From the NCBI RefSeq assembly GCF_013337285.1, contig NZ_SUPW01000006.1:248001-312000 (forward strand): DNA of 64,000 bases. Reading direction: 5' to 3'. The position numbers and the translations under genes are program-made. The stretch's first letter is position 1, and each line of letters begins with the position of its first letter. The DNA comes from Agrobacterium tumefaciens (GTDB lineage: Bacteria > Pseudomonadota > Alphaproteobacteria > Rhizobiales > Rhizobiaceae). The notes under the pieces are model-generated. The model was not told the origin of the DNA and did not search any database. It worked only from the letters and a program-made list of their open reading frames with translations. Positions 1 to 10,400 of the stretch are shown here, in pieces.

Positions 1-2
1 TG

Positions 3-341
3 GCGCGGGCGCTCGCGGTGGAGCCGGACATGCTGTTTCTGGACGAACCCTTCAGTGCCGTTGATGTCGGCCTGCGCCGGCATTTGCAGGAACTTCTGGT
101 GGATGCCGCTCGCAGGCGTGGTTTCTCCACGCTGCTCGTCACTCACGATCTTCATGAAGCGCTGCTGGTGGCCGACAGGCTGATCGTGCTCTCGGGTGTC
201 GATGGCCGCGTTGTTGCCGCACATACTCCGGCCGGTTCGCCGGGGCGGCGCATGGCGCGCGCGGTGTTCGACGAAGTGGAATTCCTGTCCGAGAGCCCGG
301 CTTTCGCCGAATTGTTTTCGGCAAAGGAGCGGATGCGATGA
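3..341 (+). CDS. ABC transporter ATP-binding protein, C-terminal part (cut by window start)
   Basis: Only the last 112 codons are present; the reading frame is open to the left edge. The visible part begins inside the ABC signature helix (ARALAVEPDMLFLDEPFSAVD), so the Walker B aspartate/glutamate pair and the D-loop are seen, followed by the switch histidine (LLVTHDLHEALLVADR). The sequence style is that of the nitrate/taurine/sulfonate importer ATPases. Its stop overlaps the start of the NnrS gene by 4 bases, so the two are probably co-translated. The substrate cannot be told from this fragment; the NnrS and nap neighbours make a nitrogen-oxide link possible but unproven. Confidence 0.85.
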   Translation, partial: ARALAVEPDMLFLDEPFSAVDVGLRRHLQELLVDAARRRGFSTLLVTHDLHEALLVADRLIVLSGVDGRVVAAHTPAGSPGRRMARAVFDEVEFLSESPAFAELFSAKERMR

Positions 342-1525
342 GACAGCCACCGATCCTTTCGGAAGCCCTGCGGCTGTTTTTCCCTCTGGCCGCCCTGCAT
401 GGCGCGGTCTGGCCGTTTTTGTGGATCGTCATCGGCGGCTATGCCCTGCCTTTCGCCAATGTCGTTCCCCCATCGCAATGGCATGCCCATGAAATGATTT
501 TCGGCACCTATGGCATGGCGCTCGCCGGTTTTCTCGGTTCGGCAGTGCCTGAATGGACCGATACGAAAGCGGCAGCGGGCCGCACGCTGCTTTGTCTCGC
601 CGGCCTCTGGCTGCCGGGTCGCCTGATCGGCTTCGTCGGGGCCGATGCGTGGAGCCTGCTGGCGGGCTTTTTTGATCTGGCGTTTCTGCTCGCGCTCTCC
701 GTGCTTATCGGCAAGGCGATGCTGGTGCGGCGAACGACGAGACATCTGGCGTTCCTCGTCTGGCTCATTTTGTTTGCGGCAATGGAGACGGGCGTGCGCT
801 ACGCCTGGTGGATCGGTGATCTGGAACTTGCAGCCCGCTTTCTGGAGGCGGCGCTGTGCATCTTCACCGTGCTGTTTTCGCTCTCGGCCGCCCGCATCAA
901 TGTGGTCGTCATCAATCTGGCGCTCGATCCGAGCGGCGAGACCACACCTTACCGGCCACATCCCGGCCGCCAGCACATGGCGGGCGCCATGGTGACGTTA
1001 TACATGGTGGCAAAACTCTTCTTTCCGGAAAGCGATGTTTGCGCCTGGCTGGCGCTTGCGGCCGGTGCGGCATTTTTTGACCGGCTGGCGGAATGGTTCA
1101 TCGGGCGGGCCGCTTTCAAGACCGAGGTGCTGCTGCTCGGTCTCGGCAATGCCTTTGCAGGTGCGGGTTTTCTGGCGCTCGGGGCGGGGCGGCTCGGTTT
1201 TTCCGTCACGCCCGCCGCTGGCCTGCACCTGTTGTCGGTGGGCGCACTTGGCTGCGCCATCATGGCGGTGTTCATCATTGCCGGGCTGCGGCATACCGGA
1301 CGCAACCTGACATATCTGCCGTGGCAGGCGCATATGGCCGCCGCCCTGATGGTGGCGGCCGGGCTGATCCGCATCCTGCCGGAATTCGATTTCGCAGCGT
1401 TCGTGTCACCCTATCATCACGGCCTCAGTGCTATCCTGTGGGCGGCAAGTTTCGGCGTCTGGCTTCAGGGCTTCCTGCCCTTCATGCGTGCGCCCGGTGT
1501 TGATGCAGGGGGAGCCTGTGGCTGA
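338..1525 (+). CDS. nnrS: NnrS family haem/copper membrane protein
   Basis: A 395-residue, strongly hydrophobic protein with about twelve membrane segments. The N-terminal stretch has the family hallmark WHAHEMIFGTYGMALAGFL followed by a V-P-x-W-T loop, with histidines thought to bind haem. NnrS proteins occur with denitrification and nitric-oxide genes in alpha- and beta-proteobacteria and help cells cope with nitrosative stress; the exact reaction is not settled. The start codon overlaps the upstream ATPase stop (ATGA). The nap operon follows 196 bases later on the same strand, which fits a role in nitrogen oxide metabolism. Confidence 0.85.
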   Translation: MRQPPILSEALRLFFPLAALHGAVWPFLWIVIGGYALPFANVVPPSQWHAHEMIFGTYGMALAGFLGSAVPEWTDTKAAAGRTLLCLAGLWLPGRLIGFVGADAWSLLAGFFDLAFLLALSVLIGKAMLVRRTTRHLAFLVWLILFAAMETGVRYAWWIGDLELAARFLEAALCIFTVLFSLSAARINVVVINLALDPSGETTPYRPHPGRQHMAGAMVTLYMVAKLFFPESDVCAWLALAAGAAFFDRLAEWFIGRAAFKTEVLLLGLGNAFAGAGFLALGAGRLGFSVTPAAGLHLLSVGALGCAIMAVFIIAGLRHTGRNLTYLPWQAHMAAALMVAAGLIRILPEFDFAAFVSPYHHGLSAILWAASFGVWLQGFLPFMRAPGVDAGGACG

Positions 1526-1721
1526 GGTGCAACGTGTTCCTCTCACCTTCCGCCTTCGTGTCGCCTGATTATTTTTTTGGCAAAAGCGCAATATGAAATC
1601 AGTGACTTAGGCCGGCCCTATTGATGAATGTTATTTCTAATAAATAATCAATAAAATCAAGTGGTTGAATATTTCTGCCTTTTGGCCGATGATAACTCGA
1701 ACCGAACAGGGAAACGCGAAT
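1526..1721 (+). promoter_or_regulatory. AT-rich leader of the nap operon
   Basis: This 196-base gap between nnrS and napE is much richer in A and T than its surroundings. It holds a dyad: TTGAT at 1621-1625 mirrored by ATCAA at 1647-1651, enclosing TTATT at 1631-1635 mirrored by AATAA at 1639-1643. TTGAT and ATCAA are FNR/NnrR-type half sites, but their spacing here (21 bases) is not the usual 4, so this is not a standard FNR box. The napE ribosome site AGGGA lies at 1708-1712. The nap promoter is presumed to lie here; its regulator is unknown. Confidence 0.45.
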
Positions 1722-1907
1722 ATGCCCAAAATAGTCGCGCCTCTGCACGCAGATGGAAAGCCGAGCCGGACGAGGGAGCTTATTACCTTCGCCGTTCTGG
1801 CTTTTGGGATCTGGCCTGTGCTGGCGGTCGGATTTGTCGGAGCCTATGGTTTTATCGTCTGGATGTTCCAGATCATTTACGGGCCGCCGGGACCACCCGG
1901 CCATTGA
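1722..1907 (+). CDS. napE: NapE, small membrane subunit of periplasmic nitrate reductase system
   Basis: A 61-residue protein with one long membrane helix (ELITFAVLAFGIWPVLAVGF onward) and a glycine/proline-rich tail. The length, the R-x-x-E-L-I/F entry into the helix and the place at the head of napFDABC identify NapE. The start at 1722 is chosen because AGGGA sits 9 bases upstream; an ATG 57 bases earlier in the same frame has no good ribosome site. NapE has no defined biochemical function; it is thought to be an accessory to the Nap electron chain in the inner membrane. Confidence 0.85.
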   Translation: MPKIVAPLHADGKPSRTRELITFAVLAFGIWPVLAVGFVGAYGFIVWMFQIIYGPPGPPGH

Positions 1908-1913
1908 GGGCGA

Positions 1914-2414
1914 ATGACGATGCAAGTCTCTCTCACCCGGCGTGACTTTCTGCGCGGCGGACAAAAACGGGAAACACGTATCTGTCCCCCCGGGGTCGCG
2001 TTGAGCGACCTCGCCGCCTGCAGCGGTTGCGCAAAATGCGCGGAAGTCTGTCCCACCGGCATCATCACCATGTCGGGTGGCTTGCCCTTGGTCGATTTCT
2101 CAGCCGGGGAGTGCACCTTTTGCGGCAAATGCGCGGAGGCCTGTCCCGAGCCGGTTTTTGCCGCCCCTGCGGCGCAGCGCTTCGATCATGTCATGGCGAT
2201 TGGCGATGGGTGTCTCGCCTTCGGCAATGTCGATTGCCAGGCCTGTCGCGATGCCTGTCCGACCGAAGCCATTCGGTTTCGTCCCCGCCGTGGCGGCCCC
2301 TTCGTGCCCGAGCTTATCGAGGATGCCTGCACCGGCTGCGGGGCTTGTGTGTCCGTCTGCCCGACGGGTGTGATCAAGATCAAGGAAACAGCCACGGAGA
2401 TGCAATATGCCTGA
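1914..2414 (+). CDS. napF: NapF ferredoxin-type protein
   Basis: A 166-residue iron-sulfur protein with four cysteine groups: CSGCAKCAEVCP, CTFCGKCAEACP, a modified C-x7-C-x2-C-x3-C set ending in CQACRDACP, and CTGCGACVSVCP, each able to hold a 4Fe-4S cluster. The N-terminus carries a twin-arginine-like RRDFLRGG, typical of NapF, although the protein acts in the cytoplasm. In studied bacteria NapF helps mature or protect the NapA catalytic subunit. It starts 6 bases after napE and its end overlaps napD by 8 bases. Confidence 0.88.
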   Translation: MTMQVSLTRRDFLRGGQKRETRICPPGVALSDLAACSGCAKCAEVCPTGIITMSGGLPLVDFSAGECTFCGKCAEACPEPVFAAPAAQRFDHVMAIGDGCLAFGNVDCQACRDACPTEAIRFRPRRGGPFVPELIEDACTGCGACVSVCPTGVIKIKETATEMQYA

Positions 2415-2694
2415 AAATAGAGGCCGGTATCATGTTTCAAGTGCTGTCGTGGCGGTGATGCCGCAGATGCGGGACGCCGTGTTCGCAACGCTATTAACCC
2501 TCGACAATGTCGAGGTTCATGCCGAGGGCAACGGCAAGATTGTCATCGTCATAGACGGCACGAGCACCGGCATGCTGGGCGATACGCTCACTTATATTTC
2601 GACACTCGACGGTGTGATTGCCGCCAACATGGTTTTCGAACACGTCGACACAGAGGAGACAGGCGGCGATGAGCAGCGAACTGACGCGGCGTGA
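2407..2694 (+). CDS. napD: NapD, NapA signal-peptide chaperone
   Basis: A 95-residue protein with the small ferredoxin-like fold of NapD: YHVSSAVV at the N-terminus, and the strand [19 protein letters not shown] followed by I-STLDGV. NapD binds the twin-arginine signal of NapA and holds back export until the molybdenum cofactor and iron-sulfur cluster are loaded. Its 3' end overlaps the napA start by 26 bases, a tight coupling that would place the chaperone next to its client during translation. Confidence 0.88.
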   Translation: MPENRGRYHVSSAVVAVMPQMRDAVFATLLTLDNVEVHAEGNGKIVIVIDGTSTGMLGDTLTYISTLDGVIAANMVFEHVDTEETGGDEQRTDAA

Positions 2695-5173
2695 TCTATT
2701 GAAGGCCCATGCCGCCGGCATTGCGGCGGCAACGGCGGGCATTGCACTGCCGGCTGCCGCCCAGCCGGTGCCGGGTGGTGTGTCCGCATTGCAGATCAAA
2801 TGGTCGAAGGCGCCCTGTCGCTTCTGTGGCACGGGCTGCGGCGTCATGGTGGGTGTCAAGGAAGGCAAGGTTGTCGCCACCCATGGCGACATGCAGGCGG
2901 AGGTCAATCGCGGCCTCAACTGCATCAAGGGCTATTTCCTGTCCAAGATCATGTACGGCAAGGACCGGCTGCAGACCCCGCTTTTGCGCAAGAGAAACGG
3001 CGTCTACGCCAAGGATGGCGAGTTCGAGCCGGTGAGCTGGGACGAGGCCTTTGACGTGATGGCGCAGCAGTGCAAGCGGGTGTTGAAGGAGAAGGGGCCG
3101 ACCGCCGTCGGCATGTTCGGCTCGGGCCAGTGGACGATCTTCGAAGGCTATGCCGCGACCAAGCTGATGCGGGCCGGTTTCCGCTCTAACAATCTTGATC
3201 CCAATGCCCGCCACTGCATGGCCTCTGCGGCCTATGCCTTCATGCGCACCTTCGGCATGGACGAGCCGATGGGCTGTTATGATGACTTTGAACATGCCGA
3301 CGCCTTCGTGCTCTGGGGTTCGAACATGGCGGAGATGCATCCCATTCTGTGGACCCGCATCGCCGACCGGCGTCTGGGCTTCAACCATGTGAAGGTGGCG
3401 GTGCTTTCGACCTTCACTCATCGCAGCATGGACTTGGCCGATGTTCCGATCATCTTCAAACCGGGTACGGACCTCGTCATCCTCAATTACATCGCCAACC
3501 ACATCATCAAGACCGGCCGCGTCAACGAAGACTTCGTGAAGAACCACACGAGATTCGTGCGCGGAGTCACCGATATCGGTTATGGCCTGCGTCCCGACAA
3601 TCCGGTGGAGGTGAATGCCGCCAATTCCGCTGATCCGACGAAGACGGAAGCGATCGATTTCGAGACCTTCAAGGACTTCGTGTCGGACTATACGCTGGAA
3701 AAGGCCGCGGCCATGACCGGAGTGGAAGCCGGGTTTCTGGAGGAACTGGCCGAACTTTACGCCGACCCGAAACGCAAGGTCATGTCGCTCTGGACCATGG
3801 GTTTCAACCAGCATGTCCGCGGCGTCTGGGCCAACCAGATGGTCTATAACATCCATCTTCTGACGGGCAAAATCTCCGAGCCGGGCAACAGCCCGTTCTC
3901 ACTCACTGGCCAGCCGTCTGCCTGCGGCACGGCGCGCGAGGTGGGAACCTTCGCCCACCGCCTGCCGGCGGACATGACGGTGACCAACCCGGAACATCGC
4001 AAACATGCCGAGGAAATCTGGCGCATCCCGCACGGCATCATCCCGGAAAAGCCGGGTTACCACGCCGTGCAGCAGGATCGCATGCTGCATGACGGCAAGC
4101 TGAATTTCTACTGGGTGCAGGTCAACAACAACGTTCAGGCCGGTCCCAACACCAAGAACGAGACCTATCTGGGTTATCGCAATCCCGAAAACTTCATCGT
4201 GGTCTCGGATGCCTATCCGACCATCACCGCCATGAGCGCCGACCTTATCCTGCCCGCCGCCATGTGGGTGGAGAAGGAAGGAGCCTACGGCAATGCGGAG
4301 CGGCGCACCCATGTCTGGCACCAGCTGGTGGAGGTGACAGGCGAGGCGCGCTCTGATCTCTGGCAGCTGGTGGAGTTTTCCAAACGCTTCACCACGGATG
4401 AGGTCTGGCCGGCGGAACTGCTGGACGCCAATCCCGCTTATCGCGGCAAGACGCTGTTTGAGGTTCTCTACAAGGACAGCGATGTCGGCAAATTCCCGCT
4501 GAGCGAAATCAATGCGGATTATAAGAACCAGGAATCCACGGATTTTGGCTTCTACCTGCAAAAGGGTCTGTTTGAGGAATATGCCGCCTTCGGGCGTGGT
4601 CACGGCCACGATCTGGCGCCTTACGATGCTTATCACGAAGTGCGCGGCATGCGTTGGCCGGTGGTGGACGGCAAGGAAACACTGTGGCGTTACCGCGAGG
4701 GTTACGACCCCTACGTCAAGCCGGGTGAGGGCGTGAAATTCTACGGCAACAAGGACGGCAAGGCGGTCATCATCGCGGTGCCTTACGAGCCGCCGGCCGA
4801 ATCCCCCGATGAGGAATTCGATACCTGGCTGGTGACGGGCCGCGTGCTGGAGCATTGGCATTCCGGCTCCATGACCATGCGCGTGCCGGAGCTCTACAAG
4901 GCCTTTCCCGGCGCGCGTTGTTTCATGAATGCCGATGATGCGCGCAAGCGTGGGCTCAATCAGGGCGCTGAAATCCGCATCGTTTCGCGCCGTGGCGAAA
5001 TTCGCTCCCGCGTGGAAACGCGCGGCCGCAACCGCATGCCGCCCGGCGTCATCTTCGTTCCCTGGTTTGATGCCAGCCAGTTGATCAACAAGGTGACGCT
5101 CGACGCAACCGATCCCATCTCCAAGCAGACGGATTACAAGAAATGCGCAGTCAAGATAGAGCCAGTCGCATGA
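2669..5173 (+). CDS. napA: Periplasmic nitrate reductase catalytic subunit NapA
   Basis: An 834-residue molybdoenzyme that reduces nitrate to nitrite in the periplasm. The twin-arginine signal [12 protein letters not shown] is followed by an A-x-A type cleavage region near PAAAQP. The 4Fe-4S site is C-R-F-C-G-T-G-C with the fourth cysteine in NCIKG. The molybdenum-ligating cysteine is in [11 protein letters not shown]. The length matches Rhodobacter NapA. The start at 2669 is chosen over an upstream in-frame ATG at 2618 because translation from 2669 begins right before the twin-arginine motif and CAGAGGAG lies 9 bases upstream. It sits between its chaperone gene napD and its electron donor gene napB. 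Confidence 0.95.
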   Translation: MSSELTRRDLLKAHAAGIAAATAGIALPAAAQPVPGGVSALQIKWSKAPCRFCGTGCGVMVGVKEGKVVATHGDMQAEVNRGLNCIKGYFLSKIMYGKDRLQTPLLRKRNGVYAKDGEFEPVSWDEAFDVMAQQCKRVLKEKGPTAVGMFGSGQWTIFEGYAATKLMRAGFRSNNLDPNARHCMASAAYAFMRTFGMDEPMGCYDDFEHADAFVLWGSNMAEMHPILWTRIADRRLGFNHVKVAVLSTFTHRSMDLADVPIIFKPGTDLVILNYIANHIIKTGRVNEDFVKNHTRFVRGVTDIGYGLRPDNPVEVNAANSADPTKTEAIDFETFKDFVSDYTLEKAAAMTGVEAGFLEELAELYADPKRKVMSLWTMGFNQHVRGVWANQMVYNIHLLTGKISEPGNSPFSLTGQPSACGTAREVGTFAHRLPADMTVTNPEHRKHAEEIWRIPHGIIPEKPGYHAVQQDRMLHDGKLNFYWVQVNNNVQAGPNTKNETYLGYRNPENFIVVSDAYPTITAMSADLILPAAMWVEKEGAYGNAERRTHVWHQLVEVTGEARSDLWQLVEFSKRFTTDEVWPAELLDANPAYRGKTLFEVLYKDSDVGKFPLSEINADYKNQESTDFGFYLQKGLFEEYAAFGRGHGHDLAPYDAYHEVRGMRWPVVDGKETLWRYREGYDPYVKPGEGVKFYGNKDGKAVIIAVPYEPPAESPDEEFDTWLVTGRVLEHWHSGSMTMRVPELYKAFPGARCFMNADDARKRGLNQGAEIRIVSRRGEIRSRVETRGRNRMPPGVIFVPWFDASQLINKVTLDATDPISKQTDYKKCAVKIEPVA

Positions 5174-5634
5174 TCGGGAAGCACGGATGGATCGCCGCCA
5201 CGCTTTTGGTCGTGGCCCTGGCGACGGGGGCCGTTGCGCAGATGGTGCCGGAATTGTCCGGTCCGCGTGGCGACGCCATGAAGACCGAGCCCGCCAAACC
5301 CCTGCCGAAATGGGTGATTGACGATATCAGGCGCATGCGCGCCTATCCCGAACAGCCGCCGGTCATCCCGCATTCAATCGACGGCTATCAGCTGTCGGTC
5401 AATGCCAATCGCTGTCTGTCCTGTCACAAGCGCGAATTTACGCAGGATTCCGGCGCACCGATGATCAGCGTCACCCATTACATGACGCGGGAAGGCCAGA
5501 TGCTGGCGGATGTTTCGCCACGGCGTTATTTCTGCACCGCCTGTCATGTGCCGCAGGCTGATACCCGGCCGCTCGTGCCCAACACGTTTGAGGACATGAG
5601 CACGATGGGCGTCAAACCGGCGGGTAGCGAATGA
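5170..5634 (+). CDS. napB: NapB, dihaem cytochrome c subunit of nitrate reductase
   Basis: A 154-residue exported cytochrome with two haem-binding motifs, CLSCH and CTACH, passing electrons from NapC to NapA. The N-terminus is a Sec signal (hydrophobic core [13 protein letters not shown], then AVAQ). The start at 5170 forms an ATGA overlap with the napA stop; an alternative in-frame ATG at 5143 would add nine mostly polar residues before the signal peptide. The end overlaps napC by 4 bases. Confidence 0.92.
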   Translation: MIGKHGWIAATLLVVALATGAVAQMVPELSGPRGDAMKTEPAKPLPKWVIDDIRRMRAYPEQPPVIPHSIDGYQLSVNANRCLSCHKREFTQDSGAPMISVTHYMTREGQMLADVSPRRYFCTACHVPQADTRPLVPNTFEDMSTMGVKPAGSE

Positions 5635-6332
5635 TGATCGCCCGAGTGAAAAAGCTCCTCGCCTGGCTATGGGCGGTCCTGACGACGCCGGCCGCCACGC
5701 TCAGCCTCGCCTTCCTCACGCTCGGCGGTTTCGTCGGCGGCGTCATGTTCTGGGGCGCCTTCAACACGGCGCTCGAAATGACCAACAAGGAAGCCTTCTG
5801 CATTTCCTGTCATGAGATGAGAGCAAATGTTTATGAGGAGCTGACCCGGACGGTGCATTTCTCCAACCGTTCCGGCGTGCGCGCCTCCTGCCCGGATTGT
5901 CATGTGCCGCATGAATGGACCGACAAGATTGCCCGCAAGATGCAGGCTTCCAAGGAGGTCTGGGGCAAGATTTTCGGCACCATCGATACGCGCAAGAAGT
6001 TTCTCGACCATCGCCTGGAGCTTGCACAGCATGAGTGGTCGCGCCTGAAAGCAAATGACAGCCTTGAATGCCGCAACTGCCACTCCTCCGCCGCCATGGA
6101 CTTTACCAAACAGACGCAGCGTGCCGCAGACATCCATTCTAAATATCTGCTGACGGGCAAGGCCACCTGCATCGATTGCCACAAGGGCATCGCCCATGAA
6201 TTGCCGAATATGGAAGGCATCGATCCCGGCTGGAAAATGCCGCCGGCGCTCAACGATGAACCGGGACAGACGGCGTCTGCGGTCGATGATCTGCGCCGCG
6301 CCATGAGCGATGTGCACCGGAACGTTTTCTGA
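5631..6332 (+). CDS. napC: NapC, membrane-anchored tetrahaem quinol dehydrogenase
   Basis: A 233-residue NapC/NirT family cytochrome. One N-terminal membrane helix (about residues 18-43) is followed by a periplasmic domain with four haem motifs: CISCHEM, CPDCH, CRNCH and CIDCH. It takes electrons from ubiquinol and gives them to NapB. No napG or napH is present, so this is the quinol-NapC-NapB-NapA layout seen in Rhodobacter and Paracoccus rather than the enteric layout. It is the last gene of the operon; the next gene converges on it 29 bases away. Confidence 0.93.
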   Translation: MMIARVKKLLAWLWAVLTTPAATLSLAFLTLGGFVGGVMFWGAFNTALEMTNKEAFCISCHEMRANVYEELTRTVHFSNRSGVRASCPDCHVPHEWTDKIARKMQASKEVWGKIFGTIDTRKKFLDHRLELAQHEWSRLKANDSLECRNCHSSAAMDFTKQTQRAADIHSKYLLTGKATCIDCHKGIAHELPNMEGIDPGWKMPPALNDEPGQTASAVDDLRRAMSDVHRNVF

Positions 6333-6361
6333 GCATCAGGTGCGGGCATGGGAAGCCGGGG

Positions 6362-7222
6362 TCAGGCCCGTCCGGCTTCCTCGATGAACCGGCGCAATAG
6401 CGGCAGATGCCGTCTTTCGGCAAGGCAGACGGCGTATTCGTCGATCAGTTCGCGGGCATCGCCCAGAGGAACGAAGGAAAGCCGCGCATCGTGGCCGAAT
6501 TCCAGATCGGCGACCACGCCGCATCCCACCCCGTTGGCAATCGCTTCCCGCACGCCTTCTCTGGAGGAGATTTCGATCACCGGCTGGATGGTGATGCCGT
6601 GATCGGCAAGGTTTTTTTCGAAGATTTCACGCGTGCGCGATCCGCGCTCTCGCATGACGAAGGACAGGCCTTCCAGTTCGGCCATAAGAACGTTCTGCCG
6701 CGCCGCCAGCGGATGCGAGACGGGGACGCATAGACCAAGCCGCATGCTGAGAAACTTGACGCCGTAAAGGCGCGGATCGTCGGGCGCTCGGGCGGTGATG
6801 GCGACATCGGCCCGGTAATCGATGATCTGCTCCACCACCCGTGCCGAATTGTCGACCGAAAGGGAAAAGGTCAGCTGCGGCCGCTCGGCCTTCAGCCGCG
6901 AAAGAATGGGAAGCGGCAGAATTGGGCCATCGGCTGCCACGCGTAAGTGCCCGCCCGCGGCACTTTCCCCACCGCGAAGGAGGGCTTTCGCCTCATTTTC
7001 CGCCTGGAACAGGCGCGCGGTGATTTCGAACAGGCGTTCGCCCTGCGGGCTAAGGCTTACCCCCCGCGGTTTTCTTTCCAGAAGGTTCACGCCGCTGATC
7101 GCCTCCAGTTCCCGCACATGGGCCGAAAGGGTGGACTGGCTTATCGCCATGTCCCGTGCAGCCTGGGAAAAACCACCCGATTGCGCGACGATATGAAAGG
7201 CCTTCAGCTGCGTGGTCGACAT
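6362..7222 (-). CDS. LysR family transcriptional regulator
   Basis: A 286-residue regulator. The N-terminal winged helix (TTQLKAFHIVAQSGGFSQAA, then ISQSTLSAHVRELE) is typical LysR, followed by an effector domain with two lobes. The start at 7222 matches the normal LysR beginning; an upstream in-frame start at 7300 would add 26 unrelated residues. It is divergent from the large RTX phosphoesterase gene and could control it, or the nap operon it converges on. Some LysR proteins with this style of N-terminus regulate phosphonate use, but that is only a resemblance. The inducer is unknown. Confidence 0.85.
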   Translation of the reverse strand: MSTTQLKAFHIVAQSGGFSQAARDMAISQSTLSAHVRELEAISGVNLLERKPRGVSLSPQGERLFEITARLFQAENEAKALLRGGESAAGGHLRVAADGPILPLPILSRLKAERPQLTFSLSVDNSARVVEQIIDYRADVAITARAPDDPRLYGVKFLSMRLGLCVPVSHPLAARQNVLMAELEGLSFVMRERGSRTREIFEKNLADHGITIQPVIEISSREGVREAIANGVGCGVVADLEFGHDARLSFVPLGDARELIDEYAVCLAERRHLPLLRRFIEEAGRA

Positions 7223-7474
7223 GGGGTCCTGTTCTGCCGCCGGTCGACACGACTGGCGTCGATGCGGAGTAATTATCGGTGAAAACGCTGACAACTCCAT
7301 GACGCCTGCGGGATGACTTTATTAACCTCACTGCGAAACCGATGGCGGGCATGGGAAATCGCTATGGCGCGTTTACGATTTGTTAGGAATTCGTCATCGG
7401 CGCGTTAGTCGCTGTCCTTAATCGTGCCGGCATGGCCAAAGGGCCAACCCGTTTCACGCAAAAAGGTCAATGAG

Positions 7475-10400
7475 ATGACGACACCTCAAAACTCGATCGC
7501 CAATCCCATCGAATCCTCTTCTGATTGGCTGCTGGCCATTCCTCGCCTGTCGCGCGAGCAGGGCATTCTCATTTCGCCGAACGGCATTGGCCTCGCGACC
7601 TCCTACAGCCTCGTTTACGACGCCTACTTCCCGACAGGCGGTTTTGCGGCGAACGGCGCCAAGTGGATACCCTTTCTGCAGACAGATCCCACCAATGCCA
7701 GCGACAACGATATTTTCGGCAAGACCGTCGGCATGGAACGCTACGGCCTCGGCACAAGCGGCGATTTCCGCGGCACGGCCAGGCTGGACGCCTGGAACCG
7801 TATCGGTCTGACGATCGAAAAAGACGCCAGCGGCGGCGTATCGATGAAGAAATACATTAACGGCGATTTCATCTCGGAACAGAAGATTGCCGCCTCCGGC
7901 GCGGGACGTTTCGCAATCGACCTCGCCAAGGGCTTCCTGATCTTCTCCGATGATAACGGGCAGACCTCTGCCGGTTACCTCAGCAATCTTCTCTTCTTGA
8001 AAGGCGCGCTGACGCAGGACGAGATGGCGGTCCTTGGCGGCGTCAAGGCGGGCGGTATTCTGCCGGATACGATGAGAGAGGCGGTTCTCGCCTCCGCCCC
8101 GCTTGAATTCCGGTTTACAGAGGGTTCTACCGCACCGGCCATTGGCGAGGGCGCCATCGGTGGCAAGAATGTAGAGCTTTCGACCACGACGGCAAAGGAC
8201 GCTGGAATTCCGGCTGTCGGCGAACTGCCTGCGCCGGTCGATCCGGCCGCCGCCGCCAAGACCGCCGCCATCAAGGACATGATGGTGACGCCCGATGCGC
8301 AGAATGTCACGCTTGACCTTTCCAAGCATTTCTCCGGCGAAAACCTCACCTTTACCGTGCAGAACAGCAAGAACGAGATCCTCACCGCGGCGGTGACGGA
8401 CGGAAACAAGCTGGTGCTCGACTTTTCGGCTCTCGGCCACTCCGACATCCGCGTGACGGCCACCGACGCCGCCGGCACAAGCGTTACGGACGACTTCCGC
8501 GTGCGTGTGGCAGGCCCCAATGCCTACACCATCGCCGTTTTTCCCGATACGCAGGACTATACGTCCAATGACGGCATCAAGCATGTATTCGGCGAAATGA
8601 CGCAGTGGCTGATCGACAACCGCCAGAACCACAAGATCGTCTTCATGAGCCATGTGGGTGACGTCACCCAGAACAATCAGAGCGGCGAATGGGACATCGC
8701 CGAGGCGGCGCTGCGCAAGCTCGACGGCAAGCTTCCTTACGCGATCCTGCCCGGAAACCACGATCAGGCGAATGGCGGAAGTGCCGCCGACCATTCTTCC
8801 AACGAACTGGATCGCCGTTTCTCGGCGGAAAAGCAGGCCGCCACCAATCCCGGCGTCTTCGGTGGTGCTTACGATCAGGAGCAGGCTGCCGGGCGCAATA
8901 CCTATAGCACCTTCACCGCTCCTGACGGCACCAAGTGGCTGTCGATCTCGCTCGAATTCGGCCCGCGCGACGACGTGATCCGCTGGGCGGGCGACGTGAT
9001 CGAGAAATATCCCGACCATCGCGTCATGCTGGCGACGCATTCGCTGACGAGCTATGCGACGCGCCAGGACAATCTGGCCCTGCCGCTTTATGACGAAGGC
9101 GCCGGTTACGACTATGGCATGCGCACCGACCAGCGCGGCGCAAACGACGGCGAATATGTCGCCCGCATATTGCTGTCGCGTTATCCCAACATCGTCATGA
9201 CCTTCTCCGGCCATATTTTCGGCGACGGCGCGGAAACGGACATCACCTACAACCAGTATGGCGAACCGGTCTTCCAGTTCCTCGTCAACTACCAGAACGG
9301 CGTGTCGCGCGAAATTACCGGCAATGGCGATCAGGACAAGGGTGACAATGGCGGTAACGGCGCGATGCGCCTGATCACAATCGATCCCGACAATAACCGC
9401 GTCACCACCGAAACCTATTTCACCGCCTTCGACGATTATCTCGACGGTTATCGCACCAAGCCGGAACTCGATCGCGACGGCCTGACCGGTTATTATCGCG
9501 GCCATCAGGAAGTGTTTGAGAATGTCTATGTCGGCAAGGGCACGGCGCGCGCCATGGCCGAGGCCGGGGACGACATCGTCGCCAACGCCACTGCTGGCGC
9601 GTCTTCCGCAAGCGTCGCGTTATCCGGTGCAAAGTCGCTGCTCGCGGGTGAGGTTCAGAGCTTCGTCTGGACCGACAAAAATGGCGATATCGTCGCCGAA
9701 GGCAAGGAAGCGGTGGCCGATCTCGCTCTCGGCAAGCACAAGCTGACCCTGACGGCAACGGATGTGAACGGCGTCAAGACCAGAGACACGGTCGATGTTC
9801 TGGTGCGCGGCGACCGCACTCTGCTTGTTGAAAACTTCAACGACGGCAAGGCCGACGGCTGGGCCACCGATTTCGGCGGCGCCGACGGCAATACCGGAGC
9901 TTTCCTGCTAAAAGGAACGGTATTTTCCCGGCCGACCGGCAGCGCCAATCTCGCCGCGCCGGAGGCCGCGCTTTTCGACCAGAGCGATGCGGTGGGCAAC
10001 AAGCTCGTTTATACCGCCGCTCAGTCGGCTGGCTGGAGCGACTACGTGCTGGAGGCGACGCTCACTCAGCTCGATAACGATGCGATGGGCGTCTATTTCT
10101 TCTACAAGGATGCGAATAATTATTATCGCTTCGCCATGGACGGTGAAACAAACCGTCGCCAGCTGGTAAAGGTCGCCGATGGCAAGGCGGTTCTGCTCGC
10201 CGAGGTCAAAGAAGGCACGCCTTATAACACGGAAATCCCGCTGACGGTTGCCGTAGTTGGCGGTGCCATCAACATTTTCCTCGGTGACAAGAACGTGTTC
10301 GGCGGCCCCCTCATGGACGCGACCGCACCGCTTTCCGGCGGCACTATCGGCGTCTATTCCAGTGGCCAGCGCGCTTCGGTCTTTGACGATATCGTTGTCA

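Noticed and set aside
1616-1665. A standard FNR box (TTGAT-N4-ATCAA) before napE
   Set aside because: The half sites exist but with the wrong spacing.
7454-9505. A 683-codon open frame on the minus strand inside the RTX gene
   Set aside because: It is antisense to the phosphoesterase domain, has no recognisable family and no ribosome site; long shadow frames are common at this GC content.
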